The translations under genes were made by a program, and so were the position numbers. A DNA stretch of 64,000 bases from Bacteroidales bacterium. GTDB lineage: Bacteria; Bacteroidota; Bacteroidia; Bacteroidales; WCHB1-69. Positions 1-8,120 of the stretch are shown piece by piece. The DNA is taken from NCBI GenBank assembly GCA_017525245.1, contig JAFXTE010000011.1, positions 62,001 through 126,000 on the forward strand. Reading direction: 5' to 3'. The notes under the pieces are model-generated. The model was not told the origin of the DNA, did not search any database, and saw only the letters and a program-made list of their open reading frames with translations. How positions within the stretch are numbered: position 1 is the first letter of the stretch; the number at the start of each line of letters is the position of its first letter.

Positions 1-177
1 CAGAACGTCAAAGAGGTGTTCGCGGTGCAAAACACTGAAAAGGTGGCCTACACGCACGTGTTAGTCTGCGATGACGTGCTCACTACCGGCGCCACCATGG
101 AGGCCGCCATCCGGAAACTGCTGGAAATAGAAGGCGTCAGGGTCAGCGTCGCCACCCTCGCCGCCACCACACTATGA
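1..177 (+). CDS. ComF-family phosphoribosyltransferase, C-terminal part
   Basis: Only the last 58 codons are inside the window. They contain VLVCDDVLTTGATMEA, the PRPP-binding loop of type I phosphoribosyltransferases: two acidic residues followed by TTGAT. This motif near the C-terminus, with a hydrophobic strand after it (VSVATLAATT), is the layout of the ComF/GntX family, which is linked to DNA uptake or nucleobase salvage. The N-terminal zinc finger typical of ComF would lie outside the window, so the subfamily is inferred. The gene ends at a TGA and is followed by repeat-rich DNA rather than another close gene. Confidence 0.75.
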   Translation, partial: QNVKEVFAVQNTEKVAYTHVLVCDDVLTTGATMEAAIRKLLEIEGVRVSVATLAATTL

Positions 178-410
178 TTTGGGACTCTGGACTAAGGACT
201 TGAGACTTTGGAATAGTCGTTTATTCCCCCAGTCCTCAGTCCCCAGTCCCCGTCCTAAACCAATATCCTTCTAACCTCCTAACCATTTAACCTTCTAACC
301 ATTCAACCTCCAAACCATTCAACCTTCTAACCATTCAACCTTCTAACCAATAACCTTCAATAACCAATAACCTTCAATAACCAATAACCTATAACCCATA
401 ACCATTAAAA
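178..410. repeat. Field of degenerate 7-8 bp tandem repeats
   Basis: This gene-free stretch begins with GACTCTGGACTAAGGACTTG-like units. From about 260 it becomes a run of units related to CTAACCATT, CAACCTT and AATAACC. The units vary slightly but keep the AACC core. The run ends directly against the -7 box of the next gene. Its last 29 bases (384-412) recur exactly, inverted, upstream of hutI at 39968-39996. Confidence 0.85.
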
Positions 411-413
411 ATG

Positions 414-421
414 TATTTTTG
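414..421 (+). promoter_or_regulatory. Bacteroidota -7 box TATTTTTG, 4 bases before an ATG
   Basis: It matches the TAnnTTTG consensus of the Bacteroidota housekeeping sigma factor. The ATG at 426 begins only five bases after the final G, so transcription would start at or beside the start codon. An in-frame ATG at 411 lies before the box and is therefore unlikely to be used. Confidence 0.65.
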
Positions 422-425
422 CCGT

Positions 426-611
426 ATGAAAAAGAAACTGACATTTATCCTCATTATCTGCGCAATAGTGTGTATATCAACATCTTGCGCGAGAAAAATC
501 AATGGTGCCACGCCGCACCGCCGCGACCGCAATTGTGGATGCGAGAATATTTACTCTTCCAAACCGGAATGCGACTTGGCGATGTCTGACGATAAGACGA
601 TGAGGCGATGA
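426..611 (+). CDS. Small cysteine-rich lipoprotein
   Basis: The 61-residue protein opens with a lysine-rich n-region and a hydrophobic stretch ending in a lipobox-like ISTSC, so it should be lipidated at that cysteine. The short mature part has a further Cys-x-Cys pair (NCGCE) and many Arg residues. I do not recognise a family. The start at 426 is chosen over 411 because the promoter box covers the first codons of the longer version. The tail and the following intergenic bases are built of GATGA-like units that continue to the next start, so the 3' end may have been shaped by repeat growth. Function unknown. Confidence 0.6.
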   Translation: MKKKLTFILIICAIVCISTSCARKINGATPHRRDRNCGCENIYSSKPECDLAMSDDKTMRR

Positions 612-633
612 AAAACGATGAAATGATAAAACG

Positions 634-1407
634 ATGAAAAAGATTGTGTTATTGATGATTATGGCCTTGATTTTGGCCAGCTGTGCGGATCACAATGTCT
701 CAGTAAAAATTGAGGGTGACATACAAAATGGTGGTGACCAGATGATTCGGCTTGCGCTCATCACGGCGGAAGGTATGGATATGATTGATTCCGCGAATTT
801 GCGCAACGGACATTTTGAATTTAAGATTTCATCTGAAAATGAGCGTATTAAGGAACGTGAAAACGCTCCGATGATGTTCCAGCTGTTCCTTTCGGAGGAT
901 AACAGCCTGGCCACCATGGCAAAAAAGGGCGAGCGGCTAAAACTCACTGCCGATGCACACGATTTGACTCGCACTTACCAAATCACTGGTGGTGAAGAGG
1001 CTGTTCTCATGCATCAATTGGACAGTACGCTGACAGCATTTGTCATCCCATCAGAAAAACTTTATGAAACCTATCAGAAAAACAACGACAACGACTCAAT
1101 CCGTGCAGCTATTGAGGCACAATATGTCAAAATGTTACGCGAACACAAAAAGTTTCTGCAAGACTTCATCCAAAACCACCCGAACAATATGGCCTCCTAC
1201 ATCGCTTTCTTCCAAAGTTACAATCGGCGGAATTTCTTCGACATTTATCAGGATTTGGATATATTGAAGCAGATAAACAACAATCTTTCAAAGGTTTATC
1301 CCGAAAGCGAATATGTGAAAGCAATGAAAAATATGGCAGCGTTGGTAGAATCACGGATGGTCACCGAAGAAGAAGCTTTCCAAAAAACTGAAGATAATGA
1401 CCGTTAA
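634..1407 (+). CDS. DUF4369-type lipoprotein without a thioredoxin domain
   Basis: The 257-residue protein has a lipoprotein signal (hydrophobic core ending LASCADH, lipidated Cys). Residues about 23-110 have the DUF4369 pattern: VKIEGDI, then a region about metabolites or treatment of substrates, then MIDSANLRNGHFEFK. In Bacteroidota this domain normally precedes a TlpA/AhpC-like redoxin domain in proteins of 350-400 residues. Here the rest is a charged helical region and there is no CxxC. It may be a stand-alone periplasmic or outer-membrane partner, or a gene that lost its redoxin half. It lies 22 bases after the small lipoprotein and may be co-transcribed with it. Confidence 0.65.
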   Translation: MKKIVLLMIMALILASCADHNVSVKIEGDIQNGGDQMIRLALITAEGMDMIDSANLRNGHFEFKISSENERIKERENAPMMFQLFLSEDNSLATMAKKGERLKLTADAHDLTRTYQITGGEEAVLMHQLDSTLTAFVIPSEKLYETYQKNNDNDSIRAAIEAQYVKMLREHKKFLQDFIQNHPNNMASYIAFFQSYNRRNFFDIYQDLDILKQINNNLSKVYPESEYVKAMKNMAALVESRMVTEEEAFQKTEDNDR

Positions 1408-1463
1408 ACTTTTTACCCGAAACGGTGTTTAGTTGCTCCCTTTAATCATTAAAATTAGCAAAG

Positions 1464-1925
1464 ATGAAAAACACAAAGAAAATGATCGGATTGGCATTGC
1501 TTTGCATCAGCCTTTCCTTCGGTGCCTTTGCCCAGTCCGCCGACATGGACAAACTGTTCAGCAAATACGACAGCAAGCGCCATTTCGAGAAGTTCGAGTA
1601 CGGCGCACAGAAACCTGTATGGCTGAAACTCATCGCACACAACGCATCTTTCGTGAAAATCCTCTCCTGCGATGCCAAACCCAACACCCGCAAGTACAAG
1701 AAATTCAACCAAGACATCCGCAAGTCCATGGAAAACTTCAACATTGTCTTCGAACTCAACGAGTCAGACTATCTGCTGAAAGTTTGCGCCTCGGAAAAGG
1801 ACAGCAAAGGATGTTCCAACTTTGTGGTTGTCAGTCGTTTAGGTAATAAAGAGAGAGTGATTTGGCTCTATGGAAGAACCAATCTGAAGAAGTTTATCGA
1901 TTACGTTAGGGATGCATTGATGTAG
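1464..1925 (+). CDS. Small secreted protein of unknown function
   Basis: The 153-residue protein has a clear Sec signal peptide (MKNTKKMIGLALLCISLSFGAFAQ) with cleavage after the AQ. The mature part starts with DMDKLFSKYDSKRHFEKFEYG, which resembles the opening of DUF4252-type proteins, but the similarity is too weak to assign. Two cysteines occur in the middle (ILSCD, KVCASEKDSKGCSN). The last third has alternating hydrophobic residues that suggest beta structure. It is on the same strand as the DUF4369 lipoprotein, 56 bases downstream. Confidence 0.6.
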   Translation: MKNTKKMIGLALLCISLSFGAFAQSADMDKLFSKYDSKRHFEKFEYGAQKPVWLKLIAHNASFVKILSCDAKPNTRKYKKFNQDIRKSMENFNIVFELNESDYLLKVCASEKDSKGCSNFVVVSRLGNKERVIWLYGRTNLKKFIDYVRDALM

Positions 1926-1983
1926 AGAGTTTGTTTTTCGTAAAAGAATCACCATAAAATCCAAATGTTAAGTTCCACCTGCT

Positions 1984-2742
1984 TTACAATGAAAGCAATC
2001 CTTTAAACGATTTTTTGAAGGAACGCGAAAGTTCAAAAGTAGCATTGTCATCGATAAGTATTCGATTTTTCAGCACACCGGTAACTTTATCCATGTTGAC
2101 TACAACAGAACGGTTTATTTTCTGGAATTTATTTTTAGGGAATTTGGCGTGAAACATCTTTAAATTACTTCGAAAGTATTTTCTGAACCCATTGTCAAAA
2201 TACACGCATACTTGATTTCCTATTTTCTTGAAATACAATACATTGTCAAAAACAATGCGAATGGATTCCTCGTTTCGGGTTCCAATGATGAAAACGGATT
2301 TTGGAGTATGCTCTTCCTGGTTGTAGGCCATATTCGTCTCTTCCACGTGTTGTATCATCTGTTGATCCAATTTGTTGTATATGCCGTAAATGTTCAAAAT
2401 TTTCCCCATGATGCCGTTGAGTTCTCTTTCCGTATAAGGTGCATAAAACACCTCAAAAAATCCCATTTTAAGAAACTGTTTCACTTTTTTGGTATGAATC
2501 ATATCACACAAACCAACGATAAAGGGTGGTTTTCGTATGTCATTGAGTACTTCTGAAAACCCCATATCAAGGAAAAAAACCATAGGTGTGTGGTGGTTCA
2601 GGTAATCAATTGCTTCTGCTGCATGGCGGCACACAAAGGCAATATTTAAGGAATAATATTTTGATAACAAGCCTTTTAACAATTCTACTTTGGCTTCTTC
2701 TTCACTAAGAATTACTACTTCAAAATTTTTATTTGATACCAT
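1984..2742 (-). CDS. LytTR-family response regulator
   Basis: The 252-residue protein has a receiver-like N-terminal half and a LytTR DNA-binding C-terminal half. The receiver shows VVILSEEEA for the acidic pocket and VFFLDMG with the likely phosphorylated Asp near residue 59. The C-terminal part, from about residue 148, has LYFKKIGNQVCVYF and the INRSVVVNMDKV segment typical of LytTR proteins. The receiver is degenerate: the acidic pair after strand 1 is SEEE and the usual Lys is not obvious. There is no histidine kinase gene beside it, so it is an orphan regulator here. The DNA upstream, to 3027, is AT-rich and holds no convincing gene. Confidence 0.8.
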   Translation of the reverse strand: MVSNKNFEVVILSEEEAKVELLKGLLSKYYSLNIAFVCRHAAEAIDYLNHHTPMVFFLDMGFSEVLNDIRKPPFIVGLCDMIHTKKVKQFLKMGFFEVFYAPYTERELNGIMGKILNIYGIYNKLDQQMIQHVEETNMAYNQEEHTPKSVFIIGTRNEESIRIVFDNVLYFKKIGNQVCVYFDNGFRKYFRSNLKMFHAKFPKNKFQKINRSVVVNMDKVTGVLKNRILIDDNATFELSRSFKKSFKGLLSL

Positions 2743-3027
2743 AATGATTTAGTTATTATTGGTAAAAGTAAACATTTTTACTTTTGTTTTAAATAAAAAA
2801 AGGAAAAAGGTGGTCAATGGTTTTAATTGGCCATAAAAACAACATCATTAGTGATAAAAAGTGAACAGTTGTTGAGTTAAGTTGCGATTTGCATATTTTA
2901 ACGCGATTGTTGTTAATTTTTCTAAAAACAAACCAGTATCGTGTGAAAATATGCTTTTTATCAAGCCTTATACGAAACTTTAGCTTTTGATGTTGTGCTG
3001 ATATTGTTTGGAAAAATTGATACATGT

Positions 3028-4242
3028 TTATCCATAATCATGTCTTAGCTGTGTTTCGTCATGGAACAACATATCTCTAATAAAATTCAGTTGGTCAACA
3101 GAATACTGGCAACATGAGTGTGAGGGATTAATCCATGTGGGGCATTTCCCAGACATCCAAAGCTGAAGATTGTCGTATAGTGCTGTCTTCTCTTTTTCAG
3201 GATTTTGACGATGTTTTTGCCTCACATACTGTAAAAGCCGAAGTCCATCGGCTTTTTGATGGAAGGCTTTCACAAAATGCGGATAATCAGATACGTTATG
3301 GCGGATTTCTTGCCAAATATCGGGTTTATTGCAATCTTTCTGAAGGAATCGCAGGAAATCGTTTTCACCTACTGACAATCTGTTCTCATATAGTTCCTTC
3401 AAGTGTCTATACGTTTCCAGAATGGGGCTGAAAAAAGAGTGGTGGTAAATCGGATAGCTGTCCCAAGTCCCGTTGGCTCCAGCCAACATGGCAGGTCCCG
3501 TACCAAACGGAACACGGTCGGAATAGCGTCCGGCAGGATAGACACATTCTGTGTTAAAAAGTCCTAATCCGCCCATTTTGCAAAATTTCTGGACGAGATA
3601 GAAATCCTCGCCGCTTTGCAACGGGGTTATATTCCCTATTTTTTGGAGAGATTTCGCCCGCATGGCAATGGCGGATCCCAAAGCCGTAAACCCATAGGGG
3701 CTGTGAATCCGTAACAGGTTAACGGCATAATTTCTCATGTAAATCTCGTATCGAAGCATGGCCAGATCCCGAGTTTCATCCTCACCAGATAACAAATGGT
3801 AGTAGGGAACGGCCAACGCGTTCAAATCTGGTTCCCGTTCAAACCGTTCCGCCACAGATTGTAAATATTGCGGATTAATCAACGTATCCGCATCTAAACT
3901 AACCACAATGTCATTCGGGTTACAGTCCGACAAGATTTTGGTAAACAACACTTTTCGTGCAAAACCAACACCCGACTTTTTTCCTTTCCATCCTAAACCC
4001 GGTGATGCATAATCTAAAATGCAAAGCGAAAGGGATGTGTAGCTATGAAGAAAAGCCAGCAGTGTTCGGTTGTTTTCACAAACGGATTTTTTTTCGGGAA
4101 GAGACCAAAAAACATCAGGCTGATTCACACATACATACACCACAAATGGGTAGATGGTGTTTTGTAAAGAGAGTGCATTCAATGTGGCGGGCAGGTAATC
4201 CAGCTCGTCCATTGCAGGGATGGCGATGCGTAAAACAGGCAT
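3028..4242 (-). CDS. Family 2 glycosyltransferase
   Basis: The 404-residue protein opens with LRIAIPAMDELDYLPATLNAL, the first strand and helix of a GT-A fold. VVSLDADTLINP (DxD near residues 117-119) would bind the metal and nucleotide-sugar. A second acidic segment (QSGEDFYLVQKF) fits the GT2 catalytic region. No transmembrane segments are evident, so it should act at the cytoplasmic face. Its ATG directly follows the TAG of the inhibitor gene upstream, with no bases between, so the two are probably co-translated. Donor and acceptor sugars cannot be told from the sequence. Confidence 0.8.
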   Translation of the reverse strand: MPVLRIAIPAMDELDYLPATLNALSLQNTIYPFVVYVCVNQPDVFWSLPEKKSVCENNRTLLAFLHSYTSLSLCILDYASPGLGWKGKKSGVGFARKVLFTKILSDCNPNDIVVSLDADTLINPQYLQSVAERFEREPDLNALAVPYYHLLSGEDETRDLAMLRYEIYMRNYAVNLLRIHSPYGFTALGSAIAMRAKSLQKIGNITPLQSGEDFYLVQKFCKMGGLGLFNTECVYPAGRYSDRVPFGTGPAMLAGANGTWDSYPIYHHSFFSPILETYRHLKELYENRLSVGENDFLRFLQKDCNKPDIWQEIRHNVSDYPHFVKAFHQKADGLRLLQYVRQKHRQNPEKEKTALYDNLQLWMSGKCPTWINPSHSCCQYSVDQLNFIRDMLFHDETQLRHDYG

Positions 4243-4620
4243 CTACTTTACGGTAATCGTGACTTCACGCGTACGTATGGCTTGGTCTATTTTGTCGCGT
4301 GCATAAACGAAATGCAAGGTCTGGGTTCCTTTTTCAACGGCATCGAATTTCCAAAAACGGTGGCTGGATGCTCCTATCATCCCTTTCGGAGCGTTGCTCT
4401 CGTATCGGTTGCCGGAACTAATTACAATATTGACATCATTTTCATTCGCCCATTGCCACCAATATCCAGTAGAAGCATTGGTAATGAATTCTATCTCACA
4501 AGATTGTCCCTTTTTTAGCACAACCTCGTTGGTTTCCGTGTCTATGGCAACTAATTTTTGTTGCGCCTTACAACTTACAAGAAGGAGAACAATAACTCCC
4601 AAATAAACGGCTTTTCTCAT
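4243..4620 (-). CDS. Chagasin/I42-family peptidase inhibitor lipoprotein
   Basis: The 125-residue protein starts at MRKAVYLGV; an upstream alternative would overlap the promoter. It has a lipobox (LLLVSCK, Cys17). The mature part matches the chagasin (I42) fold: NASTGYWW near residues 48-55 corresponds to the NPTTGY loop that enters the active site of C1 cysteine peptidases. It is followed by a G-x-x-G...FW segment and a third loop in YARDKIDQ. Family members inhibit papain-like enzymes. In a bacterium a lipid-anchored copy may protect the cell against its own or foreign secreted cysteine peptidases. That role is inferred. Confidence 0.8.
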   Translation of the reverse strand: MRKAVYLGVIVLLLVSCKAQQKLVAIDTETNEVVLKKGQSCEIEFITNASTGYWWQWANENDVNIVISSGNRYESNAPKGMIGASSHRFWKFDAVEKGTQTLHFVYARDKIDQAIRTREVTITVK

Positions 4621-4640
4621 TGTTGTTTCAATTAAAGTGC

Positions 4641-4648
4641 AAAAATAA
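4641..4648 (-). promoter_or_regulatory. -7 box TATTTTTG for the inhibitor/glycosyltransferase pair
   Basis: It is a TAnnTTTG match on the minus strand, 20 bases before the inhibitor ATG at 4620. Confidence 0.6.
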
Positions 4649-4686
4649 GAAATTTCCACATAGATTATAAAACAATGAAAAGATTT

Positions 4687-4719
4687 AAAAAGCCCGAATC
4701 GTTTTGACTCGGGCTTTTT
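4687..4719 (-). terminator. Hairpin terminator downstream of tRNA-Lys
   Basis: AGCCCGA at 4691-4697 pairs with TCGGGCT at 4709-4715, extended by A/T pairs, with a small loop. A run of five T on either strand makes it usable in both directions. It sits just beyond the tRNA 3' end. Confidence 0.8.
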
Positions 4720-4721
4720 CG

Positions 4722-4794
4722 TGTTCCAGCTGGGGCTCGAACCCAGGACCCCATCCTTAAAAGGGATGTGCTCTACCTGCTGAGCTACTGAAAC
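4722..4794 (-). tRNA. tRNA-Lys (anticodon UUU)
   Basis: Read on the minus strand, the 73-base sequence folds as a tRNA. The acceptor stem is GTTTCAG with CTGGAAC (one T-G pair) plus discriminator A. The D arm contains AGCTCAGCAGGTAGAGC, the anticodon stem is CATCC/GGATG with loop CTTTTAA, and the T arm contains GGTTCGAGCC. The anticodon is TTT, for lysine. CCA is not encoded. Confidence 0.95.
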
Positions 4795-5099
4795 GCCTTT
4801 TTTTGAGGCTGCAAAAATACACTTTTTTTTATAACAAGAAAGCGTTTCTTCTGAAAAAAATTTTTTATTATAACATATTGATAATCATACATATAAAATA
4901 AAACTAAAAATTTATTTCGTTTTAGGTTGTTTTAACGGAAATAATGTATATTTGCAACATATCTTACTGATTATAAACATGTTAAAAAGAAAAATCACAA
5001 AAACAGAACAATAGTTCTTTCGGGTAGAAAAAAGAAGAAAAAATGTCATTTTGTGCATAAACCGTCATTGAAAAGAGAATTTTATCAAAATACAATAAG
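4795..5099. other. Gene-free region with two divergent promoters
   Basis: These 305 bases hold the tRNA promoter at the left and a TATATTTG box at 4947-4954 that points to the small gene at 5100. The 145-base leader after that box is A-rich. I see no convincing riboswitch fold or short reading frame in it. Confidence 0.5.
4812..4819 (-). promoter_or_regulatory. -7 box TATTTTTG for tRNA-Lys
   Basis: It is a TAnnTTTG match 17 bases before the mature 5' end of the tRNA. Confidence 0.65.
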
Positions 5100-5354
5100 A
5101 TGAAAAAATTGATACTTACACCCCAAAAAGACACCGTCACCCTCTGCCTGCCGCCAGAATGGGTTGGGAAACCAATCGTCTGCGTGTTGCGGCGACCGGA
5201 AGAAAAAAGCACTTATCCGACAGAGTCGGAGTTTGTTTCTGAAGTGCGTGAAGACCATATCGGCTATCAGGTCTCACGATTTAAACAAGTCAGAAGGCCG
5301 AGAAAGAAACGGTTAAGAAAGAAAACAAGAAACAACAAGAACAAGCTTCTTTGA
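5100..5354 (+). CDS. Small basic protein of unknown function
   Basis: The 84-residue protein begins KKLILTPQKDTVTLCLPPEW, a beta-strand-rich segment ending VGKPIVCVL. It then becomes a strongly basic tail rich in Arg and Lys (RRPRKKRLRKK). The N-terminal pattern recalls small antitoxin-like or AbrB-like proteins, but I cannot assign a family and see no toxin next to it. The TGA stop lies inside a hairpin shared with the convergent folE. Confidence 0.45.
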   Translation: MKKLILTPQKDTVTLCLPPEWVGKPIVCVLRRPEEKSTYPTESEFVSEVREDHIGYQVSRFKQVRRPRKKRLRKKTRNNKNKLL

Positions 5355-5371
5355 GCGAAAGAGGCTTGTTC
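5339..5371. terminator. Shared hairpin between convergent genes
   Basis: A 14-base arm at 5339-5352 pairs with 5358-5371 (one G-T pair) around a GAGCG loop. It contains the stop codon of the upstream gene and lies 10 bases beyond the folE stop. The T-rich stretch is better on the minus strand, so it may serve folE mainly. Confidence 0.6.
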
Positions 5372-5380
5372 TCGTTTGAA

Positions 5381-5974
5381 TCAATGCAGGTTGGCCCCAA
5401 TGAGGTGCATAAACTCCTGACGGGTGTTCTCGTTTTTAAGGAACGCACCTGTGAATTCCGATGTGGTGGTCACAGAATTCTGTTTCTGGATGCCGCGCAT
5501 CGACATACAAAGGTGCTGCGCCTCGATGACCACAGCCACACCGAGGGGATTCAGCACATCTTGCAGACAATCCTTGATTTGGGAGGTGAGACGCTCTTGC
5601 AATTGTAGTCGGCGAGCGTAGCATTCCACCACACGCGGGATCTTGCTCAACCCCACAATTGTGCCGTTCGGGATGTAACCGATGTGCGCCTTCCCGAAAA
5701 ACGGCAGCAGATGGTGCTCGCACAGCGAATAAATCTCGATGTCCTTCACCACCACAATCTGTTTGTAATCCTCGTGGAACAAGGCACTTTCGAGGATCGC
5801 TTTCGGATCCTGTCGGTAACCGTGCGTCAGAAAGTCCATAGCCTTAGCCACGCGCATCGGGGTTTTCAACAAACCCTCCCGTTCAGGGTTTTCCCCTAAA
5901 CCCTTCAATATCTCTTTGTAATGGAATGCTAAATTTTCTAAATTTTCTTCTGAAAAAGTCGGAACTTGACTCAT
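5381..5974 (-). CDS. folE: GTP cyclohydrolase I
   Basis: The 197-residue enzyme makes 7,8-dihydroneopterin triphosphate from GTP, the first step of folate or queuosine-type pterin synthesis. It carries the family signature [20 protein letters not shown] with zinc-binding Cys85 and catalytic His residues 87-88. It also has [11 protein letters not shown] and [13 protein letters not shown] with the second zinc Cys. Length and order match standalone bacterial FolE. The ATG at 5974 follows an AT-rich upstream sequence without an obvious -7 box. Confidence 0.96.
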   Translation of the reverse strand: MSQVPTFSEENLENLAFHYKEILKGLGENPEREGLLKTPMRVAKAMDFLTHGYRQDPKAILESALFHEDYKQIVVVKDIEIYSLCEHHLLPFFGKAHIGYIPNGTIVGLSKIPRVVECYARRLQLQERLTSQIKDCLQDVLNPLGVAVVIEAQHLCMSMRGIQKQNSVTTTSEFTGAFLKNENTRQEFMHLIGANLH

Positions 5975-6028
5975 ATTAATAATGTTAATTTATCCTAATT
6001 TCAACCTCTTATCCTCTCATTCACCTTC

Positions 6029-6667
6029 TCACCTCACCAAATAAGGATTCTCCTTCCGTTCCCGTCCCACCGTGGTGGGGTCGCCGTGACCGGAAAGTAT
6101 CGTCACTTCATCATCAAGAGTAAGGATTTTTTCACGAATGCTCTGTTGCAGCAAGGCTTCGTTTCCGGTGGGCAGGTCGCTGCGCCCGACACTCAACTCA
6201 AAAATCAGATCGCCAGTGATTATCAGCTTATTGTCCGTACTATACAGACAGATGCTCCCGTCACAGTGACCAGGAGTGTAAAACACTTTAAGATGCTGGT
6301 TTCCAAATGTCACCACATCACCTTCCTTCAAATAATGATCAGGTTCTGGCATGTTCTCCACCTCCAACCCGAAAGCGACGGCGTATGCGCGTGCTTTTTT
6401 GTAAATAGGCATCCCTGCCTCGTGCATCAGCACCTGCGGATGATATTCCGCCACACACCACGGATTTCCCGCAATATGGTCGATGTGCGGATGTGTGTTG
6501 ATGAGGTATTTGATTTTCAACTTTTTGGCGGCGACATATTCGCGAATCTGCTCGTCTTCATACATCTGGCAGTTGCCCGGATCCACAATCACAGCCTCGC
6601 CTGTTTCATCCGACAAAATATAGGTATTCACCATAATCGGATTGAAATGAAACGTCTTGATTTCCAT
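6029..6667 (-). CDS. MBL-fold hydrolase, glyoxalase II-like
   Basis: The 212-residue protein starts at MEIKTFHFNPIMVNTYIL; a longer reading frame would overlap the gene upstream. THPHIDH at residues 58-64 is the HxHxDH metal site. FYTPGHCDGS gives the next His, ITGDLIF the bridging Asp, and LSGHGDPT the last His. The size and the NTYIL start match the YcbL/glyoxalase-II-like group of hydroxyacyl-thioester hydrolases. The exact thioester is unknown. It lies 64 bases downstream of the MORN-repeat gene. Confidence 0.85.
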   Translation of the reverse strand: MEIKTFHFNPIMVNTYILSDETGEAVIVDPGNCQMYEDEQIREYVAAKKLKIKYLINTHPHIDHIAGNPWCVAEYHPQVLMHEAGMPIYKKARAYAVAFGLEVENMPEPDHYLKEGDVVTFGNQHLKVFYTPGHCDGSICLYSTDNKLIITGDLIFELSVGRSDLPTGNEALLQQSIREKILTLDDEVTILSGHGDPTTVGRERKENPYLVR

Positions 6668-6731
6668 ATTCACTATTTTTAACTTGGATTCCCTAACCAG
6701 CTCACGCAGGGATTTATGTTTTTTTAACAGG

Positions 6732-8048
6732 TTAAAAGGGAGTTTTCTTTGGGTCGGTGACATAGACTTCTTTCACTTTATGGCCGTTATTGAAAATGGC
6801 ACTGTAAGTCAGTTTTCCTTGCGGGTTCCAGCTTGACCATTTACCGTGGCGCAGCCGGTTTTTATAACAGCCTTGCGTGTGCTTCATGCCGTTGTCGTAA
6901 TATTCGGTGAACGCCCCTTCAGGCACGTCATGCACGAAATTCTGTTCCCGGATTTTTTTCTCATGCATATTGTAAAACACCCATTTTCCCTCCTTCAAGT
7001 CGTTGGAATACTTGCCTTTGGAGAGAATGTGGCCGTTCTGCGCATACTCGTTCCACACGCCGTTCTTCAAGTCGTTGGTGTATTTTCCCTGACGGTGCAT
7101 CTTGCCGGTTTCCTCCCAGAACATGGTGCAAAGTCCATTCAGTTTTCCGGTTTTATAGTTGTTTTCGTACTTTTTGAAGCCGTTTTCGAACCATCCTTCC
7201 CAGAAACCGTCCATCACGGCATCTTTAAAAGTGCCCTGATCTTTGATTTTCCCATTATGAAAATAGGCAATCCATTTGCCATTTTCTTTGTCATCTTTGA
7301 ACGCACCCTCGCGTTGAAGCTTGCCGTCCTCATACCAGGCTTTCCATAATCCTTCCCTTTTTCCATTGACGTAATTGCCTTTGCGCCAAATTTTTCCGTT
7401 TTCGTAGTAGTAAGTCCAAGTACCGTGTTGCAGCCCGTTCTCGAAATTGCCTTCACTGCCAAGCCGACCCTCGTCATCATAGAATTTCCATAAACCCTGC
7501 TGTAATCCGTGAACCAACTTGCCCTCCATGTCTTTCTTTCCCCCCCTGTTCCACCAACAGGCCTCGCCTTCTAACAACCCCATATCGTAGGTGCCTTCAA
7601 AATACTTCTCCCCGTTGTCAAAATACTCAATCACGTGTCCGTGAATACTGTCATCAATATAGATGGCTTTTTTATATAACTGACCATTAGGGTGATAAAA
7701 CGTCCACTCGCCATTACGCTGGCCTTCTTTGAATTGTCCTTCAGATTCCACTTTGCCCGACTGGAACCAGCTTTTGAACGGTCCGTTGTCAGCGTGGTAC
7801 TCCTGACCGAGTTTGCCGTCATCGTACCACACTCTCCACACGCCAATCTTGATGCCGCCACGATAATCCCCTTCCGTCCATTTCGAACCGTTATTGTGAT
7901 AATAGATCCAATGTCCCTCTTCAACGCCCTTTTTCTGCACCCCGATGGACATCAGTTTGCCGTTTTTCCAATAGGTTTTGGTCGTATCTTGCGCCGACAG
8001 ACCGACTGCCAGCCATACACACAACCATAACAAAAGTATCTTTTTCAT
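6732..8048 (-). CDS. Secreted MORN-repeat (YwqK-like) protein
   Basis: The 438-residue protein has a signal peptide (MKKILLLWLCVWLAVGLSAQ). The rest is a long array of MORN-variant repeats of 20-25 residues with the pattern G-x-W-x-x-Y-x-x-N-G-K-x-x-x-E-G-x-Y, for example GHWIYYHNNGSKWTEGDY and GTWTYYYENGKIWRKGNY. Such repeats form a beta-hairpin ladder. In Bacteroidota they occur in exported proteins often labelled as YwqK-family antitoxins, without proof of that role. The start at 8048 is chosen because an upstream TTG start would overlap the -7 box. Confidence 0.85.
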   Translation of the reverse strand: MKKILLLWLCVWLAVGLSAQDTTKTYWKNGKLMSIGVQKKGVEEGHWIYYHNNGSKWTEGDYRGGIKIGVWRVWYDDGKLGQEYHADNGPFKSWFQSGKVESEGQFKEGQRNGEWTFYHPNGQLYKKAIYIDDSIHGHVIEYFDNGEKYFEGTYDMGLLEGEACWWNRGGKKDMEGKLVHGLQQGLWKFYDDEGRLGSEGNFENGLQHGTWTYYYENGKIWRKGNYVNGKREGLWKAWYEDGKLQREGAFKDDKENGKWIAYFHNGKIKDQGTFKDAVMDGFWEGWFENGFKKYENNYKTGKLNGLCTMFWEETGKMHRQGKYTNDLKNGVWNEYAQNGHILSKGKYSNDLKEGKWVFYNMHEKKIREQNFVHDVPEGAFTEYYDNGMKHTQGCYKNRLRHGKWSSWNPQGKLTYSAIFNNGHKVKEVYVTDPKKTPF

Positions 8049-8066
8049 TCTTAAAATTTTAGGTGG

Positions 8067-8074
8067 CAAAAATA
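8067..8074 (-). promoter_or_regulatory. -7 box TATTTTTG for the MORN-repeat gene
   Basis: It is a TAnnTTTG match 18 bases before the ATG at 8048. Confidence 0.6.
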
Positions 8075-8120
8075 CAAAATCCTTAAATATGTCAATTTGG
8101 CGGGCAGGAAGCTTTCAAAT

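Noticed and set aside
260-405. CRISPR array
   Set aside because: Units are only 7-8 bases, lack spacers of even length, and no cas genes are present.
2789-3025. A 78-codon reading frame on the minus strand upstream of the LytTR gene
   Set aside because: It is AT-rich, has no recognisable domain or start signal, and lies in the gap that should hold the LytTR promoter.
4955-5099. Riboswitch in the 145-base leader of the small gene at 5100
   Set aside because: The leader is A-rich with no conserved core of a known riboswitch that I can recognise.
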